This document shows, one piece after another, positions 23,059 through 33,348 of a stretch of DNA of 64,000 bases (positions within the stretch are counted from its first letter, which is position 1; each line of letters starts with the position of its first letter). The DNA is from Epichloe hybrida (Eukaryota > Ascomycota > Sordariomycetes > Hypocreales > Clavicipitaceae). The DNA lies in NCBI GenBank assembly GCA_019022495.1, contig JAFEKR010000006.1, positions 434,001 through 498,000 of the forward strand, in the 5' to 3' direction. The translations under genes were made by a program, and so were the position numbers. The notes beneath the pieces are model-generated. The model had not been told where the DNA came from, ran no database searches, and saw only the letters and a list, made by a program, of their open reading frames with translations.

Positions 23059-25614
23059 ATGGCTGCTGCTGCCACTGCCGCCGGCTTAATACCTGACTCT
23101 CCTCCCGCCTCGCTTATTATTACTTGGCCCAACTTGTCGGCGTCGCTGGCCAATTCACAGTCACGGTCATTCTCACAGTCACAGTCACAGTCACAGGCGC
23201 AGTCACAGGCACAGTCACAGTCACAGTCGCCGTCGCCTCCTCAGCCAGCAACTCCTCCCGACTTTCTGCTTCCGCGATCATCCCCCAACGACAAGTCCAC
23301 GTCCAAGTCCACGTCCACTCCTTTGACCACTCTGACCACCTTGACCACCTTGACCACTTCCACCACGTCCGCCACGTCCACCACCCACACCACTCCCGCA
23401 AACTCGTGGTCTGCGTCAGCCGCCAATTTCCCTCAGCCGCTCTTCGTCGATTCCCCCTCGCGCGACCAAATATCCTCCCTGTGCTTCCTTGAGAACGATC
23501 TGGCCACCTCCAATCTCCACATCGCCGCTGCTGACCGCGCCGACTGCGACATCTCCGCCATGAACGCAGGTGGCCTTGACGCTGCCATGGGCCACGGCCG
23601 GCAGGACTCGTTTGTGAGCGCCGGCCCCAAGCCTATCTCTGTCAACAACCAGAATCGCGACAGCGTCAACCGAAATCGCAGGGAGTCGCTTGCTGGCAGT
23701 CTGGTGGGTGGTGGCATTAGCTGGGGTGGCATGTCGTTTGGCAGTTTTGTTCGCGACGAGTAAGTTTGATGCTTTCTTTATTCGTCGCTACTCACCGCGT
23801 CCTCAAAACCCCCCAAAAAGTCATCTTCGTTCGGTGCCCCCAATTCATTTTCCTCTTGTGATGGGTATGACTGCACTCTGTCAGCCTCTGGCAGTTCTCT
23901 GGAAAAGTGCTCTTGTCGAGACGTTCGCCGAATTTAAGTGTGTCGAATACACCCCGCATTGTGAATGCCTGCGTATATTTTTATACCCCTCTTGTCTGTC
24001 TCTCTACATGGTTTTCCTTTTTTTTTTTTTTTTTCCTCAACACGGCGAACGCTGCTGTTCTAGACATTTTGAAACGACGCGTACCCGAATACGCTTGGCC
24101 TTGCTGTTTCTGGTCCACACTGACTGATACTACAACCTAGCGTCATGATGCAAAGCGGTTCGCCGAACCCTTTCGGCAGCAATCCCCAGTCCTCGTCGTT
24201 TCACTCGTCGTCGTATCTCCCAAAACTTGAGGCCAACTTCATGAGAGATTTTACATGCTGTGGTAAAATCTTGCCCAATCTTCACGATCTTCTCCAGCAT
24301 TACGAGGAAGCACACACACAGCCCAGCCCGAACGCCTCGCGAAATAACGCCTTTTCCCAGTTTGGTTTGCCGGGAGCATCAGATCTGTCGAGCTCAAGAA
24401 CAACACCTACTGGCTCTGGCCACGCGGGCTCTGCGCAGTCTCCTGGCCAGACGCGCCAGCCTTTGCCGGCCGGCGCGGGGGTGCTAGGTATCGGAGGTTT
24501 GCAGGCCGGTGGTGTTAATGGCGGCCAGATGAATCCCGCCCTCGCCACCAACTTGAACGACGAAATGGACGCTGTCGCAGACATGGAGATGGATGACGAG
24601 GTTGACACAATGGAGCTTGATGACAGCAACAGGATGCACCAAACCAGACAGCTGTTCGGCCAGCCGCAACGACCCCAGCTGAACATGAACACCTCTGGTA
24701 TCACCCAAGGCCTGCGAACATCACAGCCACCTACTCCCGCAGCTGCCAGCTTCGGGCTTCAGAACAATCCCACCGTTTCTTCCGTCAACACCCCGACTCT
24801 GGCAACGGCACAGCAAATGCCACCACAACAGAAAGCCCGGCCAGCAGGCATCATGGACGACATGGACGACGATCTTCCCGGAATGCCCATGGGCGGCGGA
24901 AATTCAACTGACCTCGGCGACGGAAATTTTGCCAACGGCAACGACTCAAATTTCTGCATCAACGACCCTGGAAAGCATCTCTTCAGTCCAGGAGGCGCAT
25001 TTCAACAGGGCAACCGGTCGATACAGGCTCAGCTGGCTCAGCTTGGCCTTACACAGGGCCAGTTTGCTGATCCCGAGACCAACAAGGCTTTGCTGCAACG
25101 ACTGCAGAGTATGATGATGCCAGAGGAGCACAAGCCCTTCAAATGCCCAGTCATTGGCTGTGAGAAGGCTTACAAGAACCAAAATGGATTAAAGTACGTT
25201 TTTTGCTTGACTGAACCCGATTCAAGTCGCCGCTACGATATGACTGACCACGTCCGCTCAATGAATATAGGTATCATAAAGCGCACGGACATCAGACACA
25301 GCAGCTGCATGAGAACGGCGACGGAACGTTTTCCATCGTCAACCCTGAGACAAGCGCACCATATCCTGGCACGCTAGGAATGGAGAAAGAGAAGCCCTTC
25401 AACTGCGAGACGTGCGGCAAGCGTTACAAGAACTTGAATGGTTTGAAATATGTACGTTTTGAAAACTCTGATTCTCCGAAAAAAGTCTTCCTCTAATACT
25501 CTGGCTCTGCAGCATAAATCGCACTCATTACCGTGCAACCCTGAATTCAAAATGCAAGCTCTCGCTGCAGGCCTCAATCTGCCAGGCATCGGAGAAGATC
25601 AGATGATGCAGTAA
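23059..25614 (+). CDS. SFP1: C2H2 zinc-finger transcription regulator, Sfp1 family
   Basis: Nuclear regulator that in yeasts tunes ribosomal-protein and ribosome-biogenesis genes to nutrients. Exons 23059-23759, 24141-25193, 25271-25451, 25513-25614; introns of 381, 77 and 61 bp. Product 678 residues from the chosen start. The N-terminal half is low complexity (Ser-Gln repeats, [11 protein letters not shown]). Next come [11 protein letters not shown] and [20 protein letters not shown] with a first, atypical finger ending HYEEAH, then an acidic region ([16 protein letters not shown]). Two C-terminal C2H2 fingers follow: [22 protein letters not shown] and [20 protein letters not shown]. Both C-terminal fingers are split by an intron at nearly the same place. 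The start is uncertain: an in-frame ATG at 22753 would add 102 low-complexity residues. I prefer 23059, where [15 protein letters not shown] leads into ITWPN. Confidence 0.87.
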
Positions 25615-27113
25615 GGGCTAGAAAGGAAGAACCTCGCCTGTTCTGCAGTCGCCGACACAACGTCATCTTCTTGATGTTTCATCATTCTTTCTTGACGTAT
25701 TTCTTGCATCATATGTTACGGATCGATTCTTGTCGGTGCATCGCGACGGCGTTAATACTGCATCCGGTTCTGGGCTCTATGAAGAGTTCAGCCGCATTAA
25801 TCAACTTTATCACACTATCCCGGCAATTCTTCTCGCCGTGGCGATGCGCTACTGTCGATCTTCACACGCCCTACACCCCCCCTTGCCCCCTCATCAATTC
25901 ATAACTATTTCGCCCAAGACCCTTTTAATCCCCCAGGGGAAAGGGGGGGGGGGGGGGCTTTCTCTCCGCAGAGAGAGACGGCTGAATTGGTCGAATGCTT
26001 TCAAAACGATACCCCTGCGCGGCTACCCCGGTTTGCCATTGCAGTCTTTAGATGATGTTGGATGTATTGACTTGACTGTCACGCCGGTTCACGATACATT
26101 GTTTTGTCTTGGTCGCGTTGGCTCCTTGCTCAACAGCGGGCCAAGTTTTTTTTAGACATTGGCATGCGTGACACGTTTGGAGCACCGGCCTGTGTACCAA
26201 CTATTTCGATTCTGTGGCCACAATTGGCTGAGATCTGTCTTTGGACGGCTGTATAATATCAGAGATGGAACATTGCGGTTCTTGTCGACAGCACCGCTGA
26301 GTGCATTCTGGTTTACCGGCTCGCTTGACTGCCTATGCCTTGGCTGTCCCGACCCTCTTCCCTCCCGTCTCAGCCGCTCCGGTACTAGCGCAAAGCGTTT
26401 TACAGTAATGCTGTTCATGTTTATTTTTCATGTTGTTTTTCGTGTGCAGGCATTACCCAGCTTATCAGTCATGTTTTTATTTGAAAGAAAGAAAGTTTCT
26501 AAAACGGTGGTGTCTTTTTTTTTTTTTTTTGGTCTTTTGGTGGTGTTCCGGAGGAAAAGAAGGGGCGGAGGAAAATCAACTTGGTCTATTGTGATAGTCC
26601 GTGGATGAATAGAATGGATGCTGTCACCGGCTAGTCCTCCCATACTTGTTCCTCATACTCTCACTCATGTTTGCGTGGAGTCATCTCTTATTGCATGTAT
26701 GTGTATGCGTGGTGGATTCTGTCTGGAAGCAACGAGCTTGCAAGGCTGAATGCAGACCTTTGCCATGATGCGGTCAATCGTGATGCCGATGACGTGCAAA
26801 ATATCAAGCCAGCGTCGTGATTAAGGTGCATATATTGGTGGCGACAAGGACAAAAAAAAAAAAACCCCCCCCATGAAAATCTATGGAATTTTAAAGGGGA
26901 CAACTCCTGGCGATGTAACATGAACAATGCTTGCAAGTTGTGTGAAAACAAAAAAGGTGCCTGTCCAATATACCGCATGCCCTCCCGGCTCTCGCACCAT
27001 CCCAAGTCGTAATTTTGTACCATTTGCGAGATAGTGAGGCTGCCCCCCGTCAAGTCGTCAAAGAAAAAGGGCAAGTACCTCTTGGGGCATCATTTCGTTC
27101 ATTTCAGTTCAGT
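25615..27113. other. Intergenic between convergent SFP1 and the kelch-BTB gene
   Basis: No gene recognised in about 1.5 kb. A G-run lies at 25944-25957 and a T-run at 26514-26530. A TTCAG pentamer repeat at about 27104-27126 touches the stop codon of the kelch-BTB gene. Confidence 0.5.
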
Positions 27114-29612
27114 TCAGTTCAGTTCCATCCCTTCATCATCATCGTCATCAGCTTCGGATTCCACCATTTGAGTCTGGTTGCTGCCGATGCTTGCCTTGCG
27201 ACCGCCGTCGCCGTACCGGGAACCCATGCTGCCCCATTCCAGTTCCTCGCCGGCCACGACACGTCCTTCCATGTCAATCTCCTGTGAGAGTTCTACGAGC
27301 GCGGAGCGAGGGAGGCGGAGGAAACCTTGGGTACGGACGATGCGGCCCCAGTGAGTCATGCAATATGTGGCTGCACGCTTGCGTAGCCAATCTTCACTGG
27401 CTAGACCGGAACAGTACCAGATGACACAGGCATTCTCGACGTCAAGCTCCTTGGCAAGCCGGTTGACGCAGAGGAGCCTGAGGTGCGGAATGTTATATAT
27501 GTTGGACATGACCAGCAGGCCGGCGACATCCGAGAGATCTGTGGTGGCATCGCTATCGGCTTCAGACGTTCCGTGGATGCTGTCAGTGTACAGGTACAGA
27601 AGGAATGCCTTGACGACCGAGTAGGGCTCGGGTATGTGCATCTTCCTGGTGTGGAACTCGGCCATCTGGGCGTTATACAGACGTGCGAAATGCGGCCAGC
27701 GCGCCTGCAGAATGAGCTTATGTACATGGATTGGCTGAGAGGTTGGCGTATCCGAGGCAAGCCAACCTTGATCCCGTGTTGACGTTTCTGGCCGCGGCAA
27801 CCCCGAGCTGAGTGCATCATCGTCATCGAAGTCCTCTGCAAGCGCCGTGATGATGAAGTCGGTGCCACTGCCGGATTCAGGAGGCTGGTTGAAGACCTTG
27901 GCCAGATCTGCGCCCAGTCCTTGAGACGGCTGACCAGAAACTCTCGTGAGAGCAGAAGATCTGGATTCTGTTTGGAGCTCCGGTGTCATATGGTTTCCCA
28001 GAAAGCCATATCTCCGCAGATCAATCTCCATTATGTCGCTAGGGGGGTAAAAATCAGTCAGAGTTCCCTCAGAACATACCCCCAGAACCTGGGTCACGGT
28101 ATGAACCTTACCTGAGATATTCTTCGTAACCGTTGGGGCCCAGATCGGCGGACGCAGGATCGGTTGGGCAGCCTAGCAACCATGCTTTGGTTCCGTCCTC
28201 GTTCATTGTGCAATAATGCCATCGGTATCCTGCCTTGAAAATCTCGCGCCCTTCTGCAAGTTTCTGCCACCGTAGAGTGTTGAGATCCAAGGCCGACAAA
28301 GAGCATTCCCTCGGCGTGATGGTAGCGGCCGGAGTGACAAAGTCCAACAGCATACCTGACGAATATTGGTGATAGTGAATCCCAGATCCTTGGGATGGGA
28401 TCGCCTGTCCAAACATGAATTTGACGGCGGATATGGATCCAGGGGCCATTGGTGCATACGATTTGAGCTGAAAGGAAGGTGGGTTCACCTGTGCCGTCCT
28501 CGAGTTGGCGGCATACCCAGAGGAACCCACGACAGGAGCGGACGCCATTGTGTATGGAGGACGAGGAGAACCGCTTGCTCTGCTCACGAGAGCATTTCGA
28601 TCGAAATTGCCAATCTGAGGACGAGAATCAAACTCGGGGCACCCCTTCAAATCGAGCCACCATAGGTCACTGATCTTGTCCATATCTTCGCTTAGGCCTC
28701 CAAAGACCCAGACTCGATCGCCCCAGATGTATGCGGAATGATCGAAGCGTCCGACGAAGCGCCATGCCTTGGACCATGTGAAAGTTTTTAGATCGAGGTA
28801 GCATATGTCGTCCAGGACGTAATTATTTTGGCCAGTGATACCACCGATGATGAACAGTTTGTCTTCGTGCAACACCGCGGCATGCCTGGCTCGACCCTTG
28901 GGAATCGGCCCTGATACTTGCGGCTGGGTCCAATGTGCAGACTTGAGGTCGAAGACGATGAGGTCGGACAAATAGGTTCGGTGCTCATTCTCGCCGCCAA
29001 AGACTAACAGCTTGTCTCCTTGGTACAAGGTAGCCGTGTGCCCTGCGATGGTTTGCAAGACAAGATTGTTAGCCACATGGGTATGAGAACGAGCTTCTAC
29101 TAGGCAAAAGAGCAAGCAAGAGTTTGACTCTTACCCATTCGCACTCCTGGGATATCCCCGTAGTTATCAACCAGACTCCACTGATGGCTTGCCAGGTCCA
29201 ATCGAAGTACATGGTTGTAGACTTCATCAGTGTACTGGTCGAAACCGCCAAATGCATACATCTGGTTGTTGCCACAGTATGTGACAGAGGCGTTGACCAA
29301 GCACGCTGGGCGCTGGCCCAATGTGCGTGTGATCTTGGGACGGTATCCATCGGCGGCAGGTCGAGTCTTGGCCGGGGAGTTGGGCATGATGTAGGTGTTG
29401 TTGGAGGATGAAGCGGCCGAGGCCGGAGTTGCAGCAGCGAAGGACGGCGTTCCAGACAATACAACCAAGCCGGTGACGACAGCCTGGTCCGCCTGGTTCG
29501 CCTGGTTCGCCTGGTTCGCCTGGTTCTGAGGAGGAGCAGCATGGGCTGTTGGGCCGCCAAAGATGGACGATGATCCCGGCGCCTGGCTGGGAGTTGAAGG
29601 CTGGGCCACCAT
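27114..29612 (-). CDS. Kelch-repeat and BTB domain protein (Ral2/LZTR1-like)
   Basis: Kelch beta-propeller followed by a BTB domain. This architecture matches fission-yeast Ral2 and animal LZTR1, which act on Ras signalling or its ubiquitination; the functional assignment is inference. Exons 29135-29612, 28112-29042, 27114-28038; introns of 92 and 73 bp join frames at VRMGHTATLYQ and EEYLSDIMEID. The product is 777 residues. The N-terminus has a QANQANQANQAD repeat. Kelch blades include MYAFGGFDQYTDEVYNHVLRL, LLVFGGENEHRTYLSDL, LFIIGGITGQNNYVLDDI and VWVFGGLSEDMDKISDLWWL. The BTB-like part runs from GTDFIITAL through IHVHKLILQARWPHF and FLLYLYTDSI to a BACK-like tail. The acidic C-terminus (EADDDDDEGMELN) stops inside an AACTG pentamer repeat. 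It is divergent from CDC20, about 1 kb apart. Confidence 0.85.
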
Positions 29613-30566
29613 GATGATCAATGGACCGACCACTATCAGAGACACAACGCAAGTGGAGTCATCTCAACTGCGACAGGGCCAGAGGATGGGCAGAAGATGT
29701 CATGAGCTGCGGGGACAATTGCGAGCGAACGGCTGAAGCTGCGATGATGGCAACAAGTGCACGTACGGAGCATGCGGTGACCAGCAAGTCAGTGGGTGAC
29801 CACCGCCTACGGACTACCTGCTATGCCTGCTACGGCCTACAGTCTGTCACTGTACTATTACGCCTGCTGCGCTAACATTGCAGAGCAGCTTCTGCTTCCT
29901 GGGCCTGCCAAACTTGCCAGCCCCCCCTGCATTTTCAGTGGCCTACCCGCCTGAAAGGCCTGAGCCGGGGCGGCAAGAGAAGAGAGGGGGGGGGGCCATG
30001 GCCCAAGGCTGAAAACGGCTTAGCGCAGGAGCCACGGCATGTCGGCCCGGCTGTTGGATAATCCGGCCCTCTCTTCCCTGCCTTGCTACCGTTGCCTGGA
30101 CAGACCTGTAGTGGGGCTCGAAGTAAATAAAAGGAAATCATAAGTGACGATGCTCCATGCTCGTCTTCTCGTTCTACACAAACCACCCTATCTCATTCCG
30201 ATCACCTTCCGCTCACCTTCCATCCCCAAAGTGCTCCTGCTATTTGTGAGGCCCTAGAGATTCTTCAGCATCCCAAGTATAACAGAATCATCCACCAAAC
30301 CACCAAAACACAAACACCCCCCAAAAAGAAAGAAGCCATTTTCAAATCAGCTTTGCACAAGTCATTACTTTCAAACCCTCAGTCTGAAACGCTCGGTCGA
30401 CTTCAGACAGACTTTTGTCAAGGCATCAATACATCATCGGATAATTCATCACCGATATCAAGCTATCAACTACCCAGGAACCTTTAGCTAGAGTCTCTTG
30501 GAATTCAGTCGATTGTCACTGTCATCATCTTCAGCTGCCACTCGTTCCGAAATCCTATTCTCACGA
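29613..30566. promoter_or_regulatory. Shared upstream region of kelch-BTB (-) and CDC20 (+)
   Basis: The two genes point away from each other, so this stretch should hold both promoters. Toward CDC20 it becomes A- and C-rich (CCACCAAACC, CACAAACACC), typical of a fungal 5' leader. I see no specific operator that I can name. Confidence 0.5.
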
Positions 30567-30584
30567 ATGCTTGATATCGTTTGA
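30567..30584 (+). promoter_or_regulatory. Five-codon upstream ORF directly before CDC20
   Basis: ATG CTT GAT ATC GTT TGA at 30567-30584 encodes MLDIV and ends four bases before the CDC20 ATG at 30589. Its start context (ACGAATGC) is weak, while that of CDC20 (CATCATGG) is better. Leaky scanning would therefore be expected to pass many ribosomes to CDC20. It is relevant only if the transcript start lies upstream of 30567, which I cannot show. Confidence 0.6.
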
Positions 30585-30588
30585 CATC

Positions 30589-32358
30589 ATGGCTACTGCA
30601 ACCGTATCAACGCCTATCAAGTCGCACAAAGCGCTCTTCTCCACCCGTACCGCCGGCGGACGGATGCCACTCACGCCTTCTCCTCGACAGTCAGGGAATG
30701 CCATCAACGTGAACTCTTCGCCCTTTACTCCCGAGGGAAAGTCAAAGTCAACATACGGCGAGAATCTCATGAAACATCTGACTCAATCCACATCCAAGAA
30801 CCCCCATCGCGAGTCGCCAAAGTCCAACATTGCTCGCGGCGTCTCTGCTCCTCGTAGGGCCCTCGAGCTCGGTGTTTCTGACTTCACCCTGACTGGAACA
30901 GGGTTGAAGACGCCTGGCAGTGCCAAATCAAAAAAGGCTCCCCTACGACCAAAGACAAGCAAAACCACTGTCAACTATGCTGGTGATCGCTTTATTCCAA
31001 ACCGAGGGGCCAGCTCAGCTATTGCTGATGCGGGCTCGAGCAAGTTGAGCCGCGGCGAACGCCAACGGCCCAAGAGCAACCCAGCCGAGAGCTCTTCTGT
31101 TCTGGCTTCGGCTGCGGACGATGCGGCTGCTGCTCTGGAGGGCCTGAGCCTTGTTGACGAGGAGACGGATAACTACTCTCGCCCTTCTCCTAATACTGTC
31201 GCGTACCAAGATTCTCTGGCCAATGCTTGCGGGGTCAAGCTCAATACCAGAATTCTCGAGTTCAAACTTGCGCCCCCTGAGTCGTCAAAGCCAATTGATC
31301 TCCGCCAGCAGTACAATCGACCTCTGAGACCCACTGGAGCAAACGCTGCTCAGCTTCGTAGACGAATCGCAACTGCCCCAGAGCGCGTTCTCGACGCCCC
31401 CGGCCTCGTCGATGACTATTACCTCAACTTGCTCGATTGGAGCTCGGGCAACCAGGTCGCCATCGGCCTGGAGCGCAGTGTCTATGTCTGGTCTGCCGAC
31501 GAAGGAAGCGTCAGTTGTCTTTTGGAAAGCCCCGCCGATACGTACATTAGCAGTGTGAAATGGTCCGACGATGGCGCTTATGTCGGCGTCGGCCTTGGGT
31601 CCGGCGAGGTGCAAATTTGGGATGTCTCGGAGGCTCAGAAAATTCGCAGCATGCACGGCCATGATACTCGTGTCGGCGTCATGGGATGGAGCAAGCACCT
31701 TCTTTCTACTGGTGCGCGAAGCGGTCTCGTGTTCAACCACGATGTGCGCATTGCGGAGCACAAGGTAGCTGAGCTCGTCTCCCACACTTCTGAAGTGTGT
31801 GGTCTAGAATGGCGATCCGACGGAGCTCAGCTTGCCACAGGAGGCAATGATAACCTAGTATCCATCTGGGACGCTCGCTCCTTGTCCGTTCCCAAGTTCA
31901 CCAAGACCAACCACAAGGCTGCCGTCAAGGCTCTTGCCTGGTGTCCCTGGAACATGAATCTCCTGGCGACAGGTGGCGGATCCTATGACCGCCACATTCA
32001 TTTCTGGAACTCTACTTCCGGTGCCCGAGTCAACAGCATTGACACAGGCTCTCAAGTGACATCGCTCCGATGGAGCCCTCACTACCGTGAGATTGTGAGC
32101 TCCAGCGGCTTTCCCGACAACTCCCTAAGCATCTGGAGCTATCCAACCCTTGTGCGCAACGTCGAGATCCCTGCGCATGAGAGCCGAGTCCTTCATAGCT
32201 GTCTCAGTCCAGATGGACAGATGCTGGCCACAGCCGCTGCTGACGAGAGCCTGAAGTTCTGGAAGGTCTTTGAGAAGAAGGCCGGCTCTGCTGGTGGCAC
32301 CGGTGGACCAGGAGCGTCTGGCAAGGCCGACATGGTCAAACACATGACCATCCGATAG
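30589..32358 (+). CDS. CDC20: APC/C activator Cdc20 (Slp1 type), WD40 protein
   Basis: Substrate receptor and activator of the anaphase-promoting complex; target of the Mad2 spindle checkpoint. Single exon, 589 residues, from ATG 30589. N-terminal region: phospho-type TPSPRQS motif (GRMPLTPSPRQSG), basic stretches, and the C-box DRFIPNR at 133-139. Then a seven-blade WD40 propeller: DDYYLNLLDWSSGNQVAIGLERSVYVW, TYISSVKWSDDGAYVGVG, GHDTRVGVMGW, HTSEVCGLEWRSDGAQLATGGNDN, NHKAAVKALAWCPW, and SRVLHSCLSPDGQMLATAAADE. The last two residues are Ile-Arg, the IR tail that docks on the APC/C. C-box plus IR tail separates Cdc20/Cdh1 from other WD40 proteins. The DDYYLNLLDWS opening and the Mad2-region layout favour Cdc20 over Cdh1. 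A short uORF ends just upstream. Confidence 0.93.
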   Translation: MATATVSTPIKSHKALFSTRTAGGRMPLTPSPRQSGNAINVNSSPFTPEGKSKSTYGENLMKHLTQSTSKNPHRESPKSNIARGVSAPRRALELGVSDFTLTGTGLKTPGSAKSKKAPLRPKTSKTTVNYAGDRFIPNRGASSAIADAGSSKLSRGERQRPKSNPAESSSVLASAADDAAAALEGLSLVDEETDNYSRPSPNTVAYQDSLANACGVKLNTRILEFKLAPPESSKPIDLRQQYNRPLRPTGANAAQLRRRIATAPERVLDAPGLVDDYYLNLLDWSSGNQVAIGLERSVYVWSADEGSVSCLLESPADTYISSVKWSDDGAYVGVGLGSGEVQIWDVSEAQKIRSMHGHDTRVGVMGWSKHLLSTGARSGLVFNHDVRIAEHKVAELVSHTSEVCGLEWRSDGAQLATGGNDNLVSIWDARSLSVPKFTKTNHKAAVKALAWCPWNMNLLATGGGSYDRHIHFWNSTSGARVNSIDTGSQVTSLRWSPHYREIVSSSGFPDNSLSIWSYPTLVRNVEIPAHESRVLHSCLSPDGQMLATAAADESLKFWKVFEKKAGSAGGTGGPGASGKADMVKHMTIR

Positions 32359-33348
32359 GCATGAAGATGATATCGTTTACCAAGCATGCCGAACGGTAGG
32401 CATAGACTGTTTTAATTACTCGTCAACTTTTCAGCGTGGCAATCAATCTTTCTCAAGCGCGGCGCCTTGGAGTTTGCTATTTATGTACTCTTTTCAGCAC
32501 GTGGCGCAAAAGCGCTTCCCCACGCGCAAACGAATCGGAATGGGATGGCCATGGCACGACTTGCGACTTGTTGAAAACATGGGTGTAGCCAGTCAGACTG
32601 TAGAGACGAATTCCTTTCCAAGCGCGAGGGGAAAAGGGGGAAGGGGTTGCATTGTTGAGATATAAAGTGCAGATTTTCATAAAATGAAGAATTTAATGAG
32701 CAGTGGTGTTTTATATTTGGATGAGAATTCGCGAAAGTCATTCTGACATGTTGACATGTTTTCCTGTCTGTATTGGACCCCGTCATCCTATTTGCATAAT
32801 GTCCTCCTTCCTCTCACACCTGAGGAACAAGTGAGGTTGGTTGGATGATGGATGATCTGCTGACTAAGCACGCCTCTGCCGCGGAGGCGGTTCACAAGTC
32901 GAAATGCAGTGGGCGGCGTAACTTTGCCCAGTGCATCACCACGGGGCCTAAAGACGAAAGTAGCGGTGCCGGTTCTGTCAGAGCTTCCATAAGCCGCAAG
33001 AAAGCCTTACGACAACACGAGGGAAAAAAAAAAAACAAATTTGACAACCAACTATAATCTACGAAAAAGTATAGTAAAACGGCCACAGGTGCTGCGGTCA
33101 AGGCATACTCCTCCCTTTCTTTCCTTACTAGCCTGCTCGCGACAGGTTCAGGACAGGCAGCTTCACTCACGCCAAATATTGCAACTCTCAACATCGCCCT
33201 TTCGCCACGCAGCTTCGGCAACCAGGAGACGTTACTGGTCTGAAAACCGAAAACCGAACACACATTCCACAGAGCTCAATAGCCGCCCTGAAAACCGAGC
33301 CCGACTGTCGTACGCGCACGCTACCAGTGCGACAAGCGACCATCGACC
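32359..33348. other. Intergenic between CDC20 and TOA1
   Basis: No gene recognised. It contains the CDC20 3' flank, then the leader of the TFIIA gene, with an A-run at 33026-33036. Confidence 0.5.
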
